Both the position numbers and the translations under genes were made by a program. From CAYZHM01 sp964478225 (GTDB lineage Bacteria; Pseudomonadota; Alphaproteobacteria; Micavibrionales; Micavibrionaceae): a DNA stretch of 64,000 bases. Below, one piece after another: positions 51,865 to 61,260 of the stretch. The notes under the pieces were generated by a model. That model was not told where the DNA came from. It saw only the letters and a program-made list of their open reading frames with translations, and did not search any database. Each line of letters starts with the position of its first letter. Position 1 is the stretch's first letter. The stretch covers positions 62,001 to 126,000 of the forward strand of contig CAYZHM010000002.1 of NCBI GenBank assembly GCA_964478225.1, read 5' to 3'.

Positions 51865-53100
51865 ATGCCTGCTCTCGATATTTCCGTTCTTAAAATTCGC
51901 AATTTCCGCCTTCTTCTCCTGACAAGAATGCTGGCGATGACGGCATTTGCGGCGGCGGACATTATCGTCGGCTGGCAGGTTTACGAGATCACCAAAAGCC
52001 CGTTTATGTTGGGATTGGTCGGGTTGGCGGAGGCCATTCCTGCATTGGGATGCGCTTTGTTTGCGGGGCATTTCGTCGATAGCGGTTCGCCGCGGCGCGT
52101 GTATCAGGCCTGCCTGGCCGGGGCAACGGCGATCGTTCTGTTTTTGCTGGTGTTCGCGGGCGGGTATACAAGTCATGATGACCGCGTCATTTTGATTATG
52201 CTCTATGTGGGAATTGCGCTGTCGGGGTTTGCGCGGAGCTTTGCCATGCCGTCCACTTTTGCGCTTGTGCCCATGATTGTGTCGCGTGCGCAATATTCCG
52301 CGGCGGCCGCATGGCAAAGTACATGTATGCAGATCGCGTTTATTTCCGGCCCCGCGATTGGCGGGATCATCTACGGCGGATATGGCGCGCGCGGGGCGTG
52401 GTGGTTTGCGGCGATCTTGATGATCTTTTCGCTCAGCCTTGCGTTTGGACTTAAAATCAAGGACGAGGTGATTAAAACCGAAAAGCGCCCGCCCGCGATG
52501 AAAAGCATCAAAGAGGGCTGGGTATTTTTGCTCGGGAACCGTGCACTGCTCTCGGTGATGTCGCTCGACATGCTGGCGGTGTTGTTTGGCGGGGCGGTGG
52601 CGTTGCTGCCCGCTTTTGCCGATCAGATTTTGCATGTGGGCGCGGAAGGGCTTGGGATTTTGCGGGCGGCACCTGCGATCGGTGCAATGGTCACGGGACT
52701 TTATTTCGCGCTGGTGCCGATGCGGCAGATTACGGCACTGAAGCTGCTGATCGTCGTGGGCGGTTTTGGTATTTCGATGATCGGGTTTGGCCTCTCGAGC
52801 GTCTTTTGGATTTCGCTTCTCTTTCTGTTTTTCTCGGGCGCGTTTGATGCGGTGTCGATGGTGATCCGCGGCAGCCTCATGCAGCTCCTGACGCCAGATA
52901 ACATGCGCGGGCGCGTGTCGAGTGTGAATTCGATGTTTATTATTTCTTCCAATCAACTTGGCGCATTCGAAAGCGGAGTCGCGGCGGCGTTGCTGGGTCT
53001 TGCACCGTCGGTGGTGCTGGGCGGGGTGGCGACGCTCGGCGTGGTTGGGATGACCGCCTGGCTATCGCCAAAATTCCGCAAGCTCAATATCGAGAGTTAA
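51865..53100 (+). CDS. MFS-family exporter (EntS/MFS_3-like)
   Basis: A 411-residue major facilitator with twelve hydrophobic segments. The start LDISVLKIRNFRLLLLTRMLAMTAFAAADIIVGWQVYEITKSPFMLGLVGLAEAIP and the loop FAGHFVDSGSPRRVY correspond to the EntS-like group (enterobactin exporter and relatives). Another typical piece is GRVSSVNSMFIISSNQLGAFESGVAA. The substrate is unknown; no siderophore genes are nearby. GC content is higher here than in neighbouring genes, producing long open frames on the opposite strand. The stop overlaps the convergent small gene by 4 bases. Confidence 0.88.
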   Translation: MPALDISVLKIRNFRLLLLTRMLAMTAFAAADIIVGWQVYEITKSPFMLGLVGLAEAIPALGCALFAGHFVDSGSPRRVYQACLAGATAIVLFLLVFAGGYTSHDDRVILIMLYVGIALSGFARSFAMPSTFALVPMIVSRAQYSAAAAWQSTCMQIAFISGPAIGGIIYGGYGARGAWWFAAILMIFSLSLAFGLKIKDEVIKTEKRPPAMKSIKEGWVFLLGNRALLSVMSLDMLAVLFGGAVALLPAFADQILHVGAEGLGILRAAPAIGAMVTGLYFALVPMRQITALKLLIVVGGFGISMIGFGLSSVFWISLLFLFFSGAFDAVSMVIRGSLMQLLTPDNMRGRVSSVNSMFIISSNQLGAFESGVAAALLGLAPSVVLGGVATLGVVGMTAWLSPKFRKLNIES

Positions 53101-53297
53101 AACAACGCAGCGATGGCGCTGATGATCGTGTAGATCGCGCCGAAGCATGGCACCAGCAGGCTTAACACCGCATAAAGCGCCTCGTCCTTGGCGATGCCGA
53201 CGATGGCGCCGATAATGCCGCCGAAGAACCAGAGCGCGAGGACAATGGTCAGAAGGATGCTGCCGCCAATAAGTTTGACTTTGGTGAATGGTTTCAT
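53097..53297 (-). CDS. small YqaE/Pmp3-like membrane protein
   Basis: A 66-residue protein from ATG 53297, which has AGGGAG eight bases upstream; longer reading to 53426 is rejected. It is almost entirely two membrane helices: LIGGSILLTIVLALWFFGGIIGAIVGIA and ALYAVLSLLVPCFGAIYTIISAIAAL. Small proteins of this outline (YqaE/Pmp3-like or DUF-type) sit in the membrane and are often stress-induced. The family call is tentative because the typical Pmp3 motif is only partly present. Confidence 0.6.
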   Translation of the reverse strand: MKPFTKVKLIGGSILLTIVLALWFFGGIIGAIVGIAKDEALYAVLSLLVPCFGAIYTIISAIAALF

Positions 53298-53316
53298 ATT
53301 GTGTTCTCCCTTAGGA

Positions 53317-53544
53317 CTAATAGCGGGAGGAGCCAATTGGTTCCTGCGTGCGGAGAATTTTATCGCAATCCAGATTGCGTGCGGAGACCTCAGCGGCCAG
53401 CGCGGGGTCGCTTTTCGCGTAGGCATAGCGGTAACATAGCGTGTCGCCGCTCATGGATTGCGGATTGCCCGACAAGCCGGGTTTTTTATAGCCCGCGCAG
53501 GCGGCGAGCAATACCAGAGCGGAGAATAAGAAAACACGTGCCAT
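53317..53544 (-). CDS. small lipoprotein
   Basis: A 75-residue lipoprotein: signal MARVFLFSALVLLAAC with lipobox LAAC (Cys16), then GYKKPGLSGNPQSMSGDTLCYRYAYAKSDPALAAEVSARNLDCDKIL with two cysteines that probably form a disulfide. The mature pattern 'LCYRYA...LAAEVSARNLDC' resembles small alphaproteobacterial lipoproteins of unknown function. It lies 19 bases upstream of the YqaE-like gene on the same strand, likely one transcript. Confidence 0.75.
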   Translation of the reverse strand: MARVFLFSALVLLAACAGYKKPGLSGNPQSMSGDTLCYRYAYAKSDPALAAEVSARNLDCDKILRTQEPIGSSRY

Positions 53545-53613
53545 GCAGGGACTTTTTTATGAGTTGAAACGTTTTTATAAAAATATCACTATGAGCTTAT
53601 AACGGAAAGGACA

Positions 53614-54012
53614 ATGGATATGAGTTATGTCGATGGATTTATTTTAGTGGTGCCCGAGGATAAAGTCGATGCCTATAAAAAGATGGCCGAGGGCGCGGCC
53701 GGGATTTGGAAAAAGCACGGCGCGATTGATTACAAAGAGTGCGTCATGGAAGACGCAAACCCCAAGATGTCCGATGATATGCCGAAAGATTTTTCGATGC
53801 GGACGTTTCCTGAACTCGCCGGGGCGAAGCAAGGCGAAACTGTGATTTTCGCTTTTATAACCTATAAATCGCGCGAACATCGTGACGACGTGAACTCAAA
53901 AGTCATGAGCGATCCGGAGATGGCTGAGGCGTGCGGCGGCGAGGGGTTTGAAATGCCGTTCGATCCCTCGCGCATGGCGTATGGCGGGTTTAAGACGATC
54001 GTGGATCTGTAG
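53614..54012 (+). CDS. DUF1428 family protein
   Basis: A 132-residue alpha/beta protein of the DUF1428 family (dimeric alpha-beta barrel fold). Family features: YVDGFILVVPEDKVDAYKKMAEGAAGIWKKHGAIDYKECV at the N-terminus, the TVIFAFITYKSREHRDDVNSKVMSDPEM block and the C-terminal PFDPSRMAYGGFKTIVDL. These proteins have no proven reaction. Length is slightly above the usual 115-120. A good AAAGGA stands upstream of the ATG. It is convergent with the receiver-like gene. Confidence 0.9.
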   Translation: MDMSYVDGFILVVPEDKVDAYKKMAEGAAGIWKKHGAIDYKECVMEDANPKMSDDMPKDFSMRTFPELAGAKQGETVIFAFITYKSREHRDDVNSKVMSDPEMAEACGGEGFEMPFDPSRMAYGGFKTIVDL

Positions 54013-54038
54013 GACACCGCACCAACGCGGCTATGGCG

Positions 54039-54593
54039 CTAATGGCCGCTGGCGGAGTAATCGCCGCCGAACATGGATAGAATTTGTTTGTGGCGCTCCA
54101 AATCTCTTTCGCGGCTGCTTTGGCTGCTCGCAAGATCGGTTTTGCCCTGCGCCTCGCTGTCAGCCAGCGTTTTATCCGTGACGGTACGCATATTTATGCT
54201 GATTTTCTGGCGGATCAGCGCAAATTCAATCGCATCGACCAGCCGTCCAAAACGCCCGCGCATCATCGCGTCTGCCGCGCCGCGCTCCATCACATAAATC
54301 CCGAGGTCGCGCTCCTTGTCGCCCTCGCCGATCAGGGCAATGACGGGGGTAAAGGGCGTGAGGTTGCCGACATGTTTGAAAATATCTTCCGGCGTTTGCG
54401 TCCCGATCAGGCTGAGATCCAGAATCACAATATCGGATTTGTTAAAGCGCGGCTCGGCCTCCTGGATGGTCATGCAATGGTGTATGTCCCACGGCACGCG
54501 CATGTTTTCGCTAAGGTGCGTTTTGATGTGGTCGGCGTCGTCCTGCCTGTCGTTGAGGAGCAGGATGCGAAGCCTGAGATCGGGGTTGGTCAT
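54039..54593 (-). CDS. degenerate receiver-domain protein
   Basis: A 184-residue protein with a CheY-like fold: N-terminal LRILLLNDRQDDADHIKTHL, phospho-acceptor strand SDIVILDLSLIG (Asp present), and later VIALIGEGDKERDLGIYVMERGAADAMMRGRFGRLVDAIEFAL. The acidic pair is ND instead of DD/ED, the Thr/Ser switch position is Ile, and the conserved Lys-Pro is missing, so normal phosphorylation chemistry is doubtful. The C-terminal 50 residues are charged and helical (LASSQSSRERDLERHKQILSM). No histidine kinase is adjacent. It may act as a phosphorylation-independent binding protein (inference). Confidence 0.7.
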   Translation of the reverse strand: MTNPDLRLRILLLNDRQDDADHIKTHLSENMRVPWDIHHCMTIQEAEPRFNKSDIVILDLSLIGTQTPEDIFKHVGNLTPFTPVIALIGEGDKERDLGIYVMERGAADAMMRGRFGRLVDAIEFALIRQKISINMRTVTDKTLADSEAQGKTDLASSQSSRERDLERHKQILSMFGGDYSASGH

Positions 54594-54688
54594 GTGCGTT
54601 CCGCACTTTCTGTATGAGGGACGCTCAGCGTGACAGGTTTAGAAGGCCGAGTCAAATTTGCGCGGGGTTACGGGCGCAGGCGTGTGAA

Positions 54689-55039
54689 TTATTCCGCAAC
54701 CTTCTTCACAACCGAGGATTTCAACCCCATCGGACCGAAGCCGGGGACTTTCGCGTCGATATCGTGATCGCCGATCCATTGCTCGGGCGGCAGGACGCGG
54801 ATGTTTTTGACCTTGGTGCCGACCTTGATCGCGTTATTGCCGACTTTTAAATCCTTGATGATCGTCACCGTGTCGCCGGATTGCAATTCGTTGCCGACCG
54901 CATCGCGGATGACCGGCGCGGCGTCTTCGGCGGCCGCCGCTTGCGGCCACTCATGCGCGCATTCGGGGCAGACATACAGCGCCCCGTCTTCGTAGGTGTA
55001 GGGCGAGGAGCATTTGGGGCATGGGGGGGGTTGGGTCAT
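54689..55039 (-). CDS. PhnA/YjdM-like zinc-ribbon protein
   Basis: A 116-residue protein of the family historically named PhnA (E. coli YjdM). It has an N-terminal zinc ribbon with two CxxC pairs (PPPCPKCSS and VCPECAHEW) and the C-terminal domain [23 protein letters not shown] and [12 protein letters not shown]. The 'VKDSNGNxLxxGDxVxxIKDLKVKG' block is characteristic. Despite the name it is not a phosphonate enzyme in most organisms; function is unknown. Its start overlaps the stop of the upstream small gene by 4 bases. Confidence 0.9.
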   Translation of the reverse strand: MTQPPPCPKCSSPYTYEDGALYVCPECAHEWPQAAAAEDAAPVIRDAVGNELQSGDTVTIIKDLKVGNNAIKVGTKVKNIRVLPPEQWIGDHDIDAKVPGFGPMGLKSSVVKKVAE

Positions 55040-55275
55040 TTTTTACCCAACAATTTCACTTCGCCGTCGCGCCAGCGGCGCATATTACCGCGCGTGTCGA
55101 TGCGGCCATGATCAGAGAGAATATAGATCCGCTCGGCGATTCGGGGCGCGAGATTATCGCCCCCCTTCAGAGCAGGGTCTTCGAATATTTTCGAGATCAG
55201 CACGGCGATTTTTTGCCACTCATCCGTCGCGGCTTCCATGATAAGGCGGTCAATTGTGTCTTCCTGCGCAGTCAT
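55036..55275 (-). CDS. DUF3658-like small protein
   Basis: A 79-residue protein. Its C-terminal half ([37 protein letters not shown]) resembles the DUF3658 domain, a small winged-helix-like unit found alone or at the C-terminus of larger proteins. The N-terminal half is helical and charged ([30 protein letters not shown]). Function unknown. It is co-translated with the PhnA-like gene downstream (4-base overlap). Confidence 0.55.
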   Translation of the reverse strand: MTAQEDTIDRLIMEAATDEWQKIAVLISKIFEDPALKGGDNLAPRIAERIYILSDHGRIDTRGNMRRWRDGEVKLLGKK

Positions 55276-55334
55276 ATCAGGCGGCTCCGGTTGGTTTGAA
55301 TTGCAGGCATGAGGGGAGGGTTTGGGTCATGGTT

Positions 55335-56222
55335 TTACTCTTTAATATTTAAAATGCAATTAGACCAAAGTTCAGCTGCGCTTTTTTTAGAAATCTCTTC
55401 AACGCCTTCAAAATCATAACCTATTCCATTTATGTATAGATACAGTTTTTCAATTATTTTGATTGTAATTTTTAGTAACTTTTCTTCATCTTGAAATTTC
55501 ATCGCAGGTATTTCTTCAGCGGAGATTTCGCCTCTTATATATTCTAAATTATGTGCAATAAACTGAGTTCTTGCGACCTTAACGCTTTTCAATAGCTTAG
55601 AGTTTCTTATGCACCTTACTGCTTGAATTACAGAGCCTAAGTTTTTTAAATTTTTTAAAGTTTGAGCCTCTCCCTCCTTTAAACATCTCTCGTAAGCTTC
55701 TTTTTCTATAGCCTTTTGTACTTCGGGATCTGTATGAGGGTTTAGAAAGTTTGTTTTTTCACACAAATCCTTTTGAAATTCTAAACGATCTTTAAAAATT
55801 TCCTCTTGAACATTTTTGTTATCTACAAGCTTGATTACAGCAGGTATTGAGTTTGAATTTTCATCGTCACCATCCCAAAAGCAATACAATCTCATTATTT
55901 CGAAATGGTATAACGTCTCGGAGAAAACGTTATAACAATAGGCAGCATATGACTTAGGAACCTGCTTTATTAAAAAGTCTGTTTTGTTGACCAAATTATT
56001 GTTCTCATGAACAAACATGTGTGTCGTTAACAGTGTCGTCAGCTTATGAGTTTTGTCTTTAGCTAGCTTGTATTTTTCGGCGCTTGTTAAAGTAGATGTT
56101 TTCTTTTTCAAGCTTCCTCTTCTTTCTCGTTCTATCACTAACTTACTGCGTAATCTTTCTGTGCAAATAGAATTTAGGAATAAATTCCTTGATATTTTTG
56201 TGCTTCTGCGGTAGCATGGCAC
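55335..56222 (-). CDS. AbiU2/HEPN-like protein, AT-rich
   Basis: A 295-residue protein, markedly more AT-rich and lysine-rich than its surroundings, suggesting acquisition. The segment YAAYCYNVFSETLYHFEIMRLYCFWD followed by SNSIPAVIKLVD matches the AbiU2 pattern (helix pair with a conserved Tyr/Asp region), and ARTQFIAHNLEY supplies the HEPN Rx4-6H motif (Arg, five residues, His). HEPN proteins with this motif are often RNases in abortive-infection or toxin-antitoxin systems. No partner antitoxin is visible beside it. The start is uncertain (ATG 56222, no Shine-Dalgarno). A repeat shared with the left end of the window lies just upstream. Confidence 0.6.
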   Translation of the reverse strand: MPCYRRSTKISRNLFLNSICTERLRSKLVIERERRGSLKKKTSTLTSAEKYKLAKDKTHKLTTLLTTHMFVHENNNLVNKTDFLIKQVPKSYAAYCYNVFSETLYHFEIMRLYCFWDGDDENSNSIPAVIKLVDNKNVQEEIFKDRLEFQKDLCEKTNFLNPHTDPEVQKAIEKEAYERCLKEGEAQTLKNLKNLGSVIQAVRCIRNSKLLKSVKVARTQFIAHNLEYIRGEISAEEIPAMKFQDEEKLLKITIKIIEKLYLYINGIGYDFEGVEEISKKSAAELWSNCILNIKE

Positions 56223-56270
56223 AGGTTTTTTCGAAAGAAAAGGCGGGAATTGTTATGCCTGAAAGGAGGC

Positions 56271-56324
56271 GGAAAGAGAGGGGGCCCCCCACCCCCCGAA
56301 AATTGCGGAACAAACTAGTAGGGG
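56271..56324. repeat. G/C-tract repeat, copy B
   Basis: GGAAAG, then G/C runs (GGGGCCCCCC, ACCCCCC), then AAAATTGC and GGAACAAACTAGTA. It matches copy A (361-417) in order and orientation. On the minus strand it follows thiC and precedes the AbiU2-like gene. It lacks the CGTCATTGCGAG palindrome attached to copy A. Confidence 0.6.
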
Positions 56325-56353
56325 TATAAAAAATCCAGCAAAAACAAGGGTGT

Positions 56354-58497
<2,144 letters not shown>

Positions 58498-58504
58498 AAT
58501 GTTT

Positions 58505-58580
58505 CCTTTCCTTACGCCGGCTTTGGCCGGATCAAGTTCTAGGCGTATTTTCTCAGCGCTCTTCACGCACCGCCAAGGCT
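58505..58580 (-). promoter_or_regulatory. TPP riboswitch upstream of the tautomerase-thiC operon
   Basis: On the minus strand: CCTT (P1), GGCGGTGC, GCTGAGA, then GAACTTGATCCGGC, GCCGGCGTAAGG with AAGG closing P1. These are the conserved THI-box blocks. The P1 3' strand runs into AAGGAAA, the ribosome-binding site of the first gene, so ligand binding would probably hide it (translational control). Confidence 0.9.
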
Positions 58581-58636
58581 ATTGATTTATTTGTGCATAC
58601 CATTACATATGGGGGCGAAAAGTCAAGGATTTCGAT

Positions 58637-59302
58637 ATGGACACAAGAATCAAAAGCAGACTAAAACGCACGCTTGTTTTGAGCGTTATCGCCATCATCA
58701 TCGGGGTGGGGGTTGGATTTGTACAGATCAAGATGGAGAATGCCAGTGTCGTCACGCGCGATGGCAACGATGTGTCAGAGGCTCAACCCGTGGCGGGGTT
58801 GAAACTTGGCGGGCCTTTTACCTTGAGCGATCAGGACGGCGAGAAGGTGACGGAGGCAACATATGAGGGGCAATATAAGCTGATTTATTTCGGTTTTACT
58901 TTTTGCCCGGCGGTGTGCCCCACAGAGCTGCAGAAAATGCGGGCGGCGCTTGATGCGTTACCATCCGAGATTGCCGAAAGAATTCAGCCGATTTTTGTGA
59001 CCATTGATCCGGAGCGCGACACGGTCGCGGTCATGAAGGAGTATGTCACGTTGTTTCATCCGCGGCTTGTTGGCTTGACCGGAACAGTGCCGCAAATTGA
59101 GATGATGAAGAAAAATTACCGTGTGTTTGCCGCAAAGGCAGGAGACATCGATTCGCCGGATTATACGATGGATCATTCGTCGTTTATTTACCTGATGGGG
59201 CCGAAAGATGAGCTCGTGGCCATGTACCGGACGAATGATAGTGCTGATTTTATGGCGGACGATATAAAAAATAGGCTGAAAACCGCGGATGCAGCGCTTT
59301 AG
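58637..59302 (+). CDS. SCO1/SenC-family copper chaperone
   Basis: Membrane-anchored periplasmic protein that inserts copper in cytochrome c oxidase. The 221-residue protein has an N-terminal helix (LVLSVIAIIIGVGVGFVQI), a thioredoxin fold with the copper site FGFTFCPAVCPTEL (Cys 90 and 94) and the third ligand His in YTMDHSSFIYLMGP. PIFVTIDPERD is another typical segment. Length is normal. It complements the PCuAC chaperone at 16465. It is divergent from the tautomerase-thiC operon with a short shared upstream region. Confidence 0.93.
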   Translation: MDTRIKSRLKRTLVLSVIAIIIGVGVGFVQIKMENASVVTRDGNDVSEAQPVAGLKLGGPFTLSDQDGEKVTEATYEGQYKLIYFGFTFCPAVCPTELQKMRAALDALPSEIAERIQPIFVTIDPERDTVAVMKEYVTLFHPRLVGLTGTVPQIEMMKKNYRVFAAKAGDIDSPDYTMDHSSFIYLMGPKDELVAMYRTNDSADFMADDIKNRLKTADAAL

Positions 59303-59382
59303 CGAAGAAAAAACTTGCCCTCTTTTTGCATACTATGCTATGTAGCGCTCAGTTTGTGATTTAATGTAAGGGGGAACTGAGA

Positions 59383-59667
59383 ATGACGAAGGAAAAGCTG
59401 AAAAATACTTGGCAACCGGTCAGTGAAAGAGGAGTCCAAGTTGTAGAGATTGGAACACTTCCTATTAAATCTGTGGTTGCGCTTGATCTGTTTGATATTG
59501 AAGGTTCAGACAGTTGGGAAATTGTGAACAAAACCCTTACTGGTCCAGTTCATGTGACGAGTCACACAGGAATTGATGAAGTTGTTGATCCTTCTATGAG
59601 CGCACTTGTCAAGTATAGACCTTCAAAAATGATTGAGAAGGAAGAGATGGCCCCTGCATTGAGTTAA
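59383..59667 (+). CDS. hypothetical small protein
   Basis: A 94-residue soluble protein with a strong Shine-Dalgarno sequence (AAGGGGGAA) before the ATG. It starts MTKEKLKNTWQPVSERGVQVVEIG, contains LFDIEGSDSWEIVNKTLTG and a C-terminal VDPSMSALVKYRPSKMIEKEE. No cysteines, no signal peptide. I recognise no family. It overlaps the convergent SCP2 gene by 4 bases. Confidence 0.6.
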   Translation: MTKEKLKNTWQPVSERGVQVVEIGTLPIKSVVALDLFDIEGSDSWEIVNKTLTGPVHVTSHTGIDEVVDPSMSALVKYRPSKMIEKEEMAPALS

Positions 59668-59966
59668 TCCTCAAGCGCAGCGTTTAGTTTCATCGCCAGG
59701 CCCATTGAGCCTTTGACTTTGAGCTTGCCCATCATGAAGGCGATGTTCGGGTCTTGGGCGCCTTTGAGTATGGCTTCGACCGTATCGAGCGCGGCAATCA
59801 ATTCAACATCAGCTTCTTTATCTTCGTGCGAGATTTCCGGCGGATTTTGGGTCGTATCGACATAAATCACCCCGTCATCACCGAGATTGAATTTAACTCT
59901 TGCCTTCAAATCCGCGGCCAGATTCATTTTTTGTTTTATTTTTTGTGTCAAATCATCAAGCGTCAT
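59664..59966 (-). CDS. SCP2 sterol-binding-domain protein
   Basis: A 100-residue single-domain lipid-binding protein of the SCP2 family: LKARVKFNLGDDGVIYVDTTQNPPEIS, then ADVELIAALDTVEAILKGAQDPNIAFMMGKLKVKGSMGLAMKLNAAL. The 'GKLKIxGDMGLAMKL' block is diagnostic. Bacterial members probably bind acyl-CoA or other lipids in the cytoplasm; the ligand is not known. It fits loosely with the acyl-CoA dehydrogenase encoded nearby. Confidence 0.93.
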   Translation of the reverse strand: MTLDDLTQKIKQKMNLAADLKARVKFNLGDDGVIYVDTTQNPPEISHEDKEADVELIAALDTVEAILKGAQDPNIAFMMGKLKVKGSMGLAMKLNAALED

Positions 59967-60101
59967 TGGTCTAATATACAGAAATCAAAAGCAAAATACA
60001 GGGGATATCCTTTAAAATGAAAAGGGATTGTGTGGCTTTGGTGACGATGATAAGGTTTAATACAACAAGATTTTGACCCTTTTTATTCAAGTGCATGCCT
60101 C

Positions 60102-61259
60102 ATGAAAAGATTTTCCCATTCCAAAATATGTCTCTTGGCTTTTACCGCTCTTTGCGGCGTGGCTTTGTCTTCACCTTCTCAGGCCAAAGATCCGGAGCTG
60201 GCGTTTTATCCGGCAAAAGACTGGTCAATCAGCGAAGGATCGTCCTGTACGGCCGCGAACGAATTTAACAACGGATTCATCATTCAGCTTGATGGCGGCG
60301 CGAACGGCATTCAGGCCATGACAGTGAATGTGCGCCAGGATGCGTTTGAAGCAGGTAAGTCGTACAACACGGGCCTGAGCGTTCCCGGGGCTTCGAAAAC
60401 CTCGACAGGATCGGTTGCAGACAATGCGCAGATCTTAACGATCAATATGAACGGCAAAGACAGTCTGTATCAGCAAATGCGCGGTGCTGGCGTTTTTGAT
60501 CTGACCATTGATGAGAACAAGTTCCGCTTTTACATGGTCGGGTTTGCGAATGCCGGGGCGGCGTTTGAAACGTGCATGGCAGGCCTTGCTAATAATTCCG
60601 GAGCACAACACTCTTCTGCGGCTCCCGCGGCAGCAGAACAAGCTGCCTCAGCGCCACAAGACATTGTTGTGAGTGCGGGTGGTGCGGATAACATTAACTG
60701 GCAAGATCAATCTGCACCTGTCGATATTACGCAGCCCGTTATTGAGCCTCAAAAGGTGATTTTCCAAATGAAGGGCAATGACAAAACCGGGCTTGATTAC
60801 CTCGGCATTCCTGAGGATTCCCCGATTGAAGTGACCCGTGAAACGGCATCCGTTTCAGCCGATTTTAGTGCGATCGGGAATGAAACGGAACGTTTGAAGC
60901 TTGAGAATCAGCAGCTTCGCGATGAGCTTGAGGCCGCGCTTGCAGAAGCCCGTCAGGAGCAGATGAGCATTAAAGGCGAGAATTGGAACATGGAAAAATC
61001 GGCCATGATGTATAACGAATCCGAGCGCCAGGTTCAGCTTTTGGGCCAGAAGTTACAGCGTGAGCGCACAGCTTGCGACATGGAGAAAAAAGAGCTTGAA
61101 GCCATGTTGTTTGACCCGCAGGTGACCAATGAGCAACAAATGGCGAAGTTGGCTGATCTTGAGGCACAACTGGCAAAAGCCAAAGATGAGCTGAATATGC
61201 AGCGCGTGCGCTATGATGATCGCATCCGTGTGCTTGAAGGCCAGATCCAGACACAATAA
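60102..61259 (+). CDS. exported protein with C-terminal coiled coil
   Basis: A 385-residue protein with a signal peptide (MKRFSHSKICLLAFTALCGVALSSPSQA). The N-terminal part (30-170) is a beta-rich domain with LAFYPAKDWSISEGSSCTAANEFNNGFIIQLDGG and a cysteine near 157 (likely disulfide with Cys48). An Ala-rich linker (170-200) follows. From about 268 to the end it is a coiled coil (ERLKLENQQLRDELEAALAEARQE, DLEAQLAKAKDELNMQRVRYDDRI). No family recognised; probably periplasmic. Independent transcription is likely. Confidence 0.7.
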   Translation: MKRFSHSKICLLAFTALCGVALSSPSQAKDPELAFYPAKDWSISEGSSCTAANEFNNGFIIQLDGGANGIQAMTVNVRQDAFEAGKSYNTGLSVPGASKTSTGSVADNAQILTINMNGKDSLYQQMRGAGVFDLTIDENKFRFYMVGFANAGAAFETCMAGLANNSGAQHSSAAPAAAEQAASAPQDIVVSAGGADNINWQDQSAPVDITQPVIEPQKVIFQMKGNDKTGLDYLGIPEDSPIEVTRETASVSADFSAIGNETERLKLENQQLRDELEAALAEARQEQMSIKGENWNMEKSAMMYNESERQVQLLGQKLQRERTACDMEKKELEAMLFDPQVTNEQQMAKLADLEAQLAKAKDELNMQRVRYDDRIRVLEGQIQTQ

Positions 61260-61260
61260 T

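Noticed and set aside
51862..52956. 364-codon open frame opposite the MFS gene
   Set aside because: Arg/His-rich, low-complexity translation without any domain; a shadow caused by high GC in the true MFS gene, which has twelve clear membrane helices.
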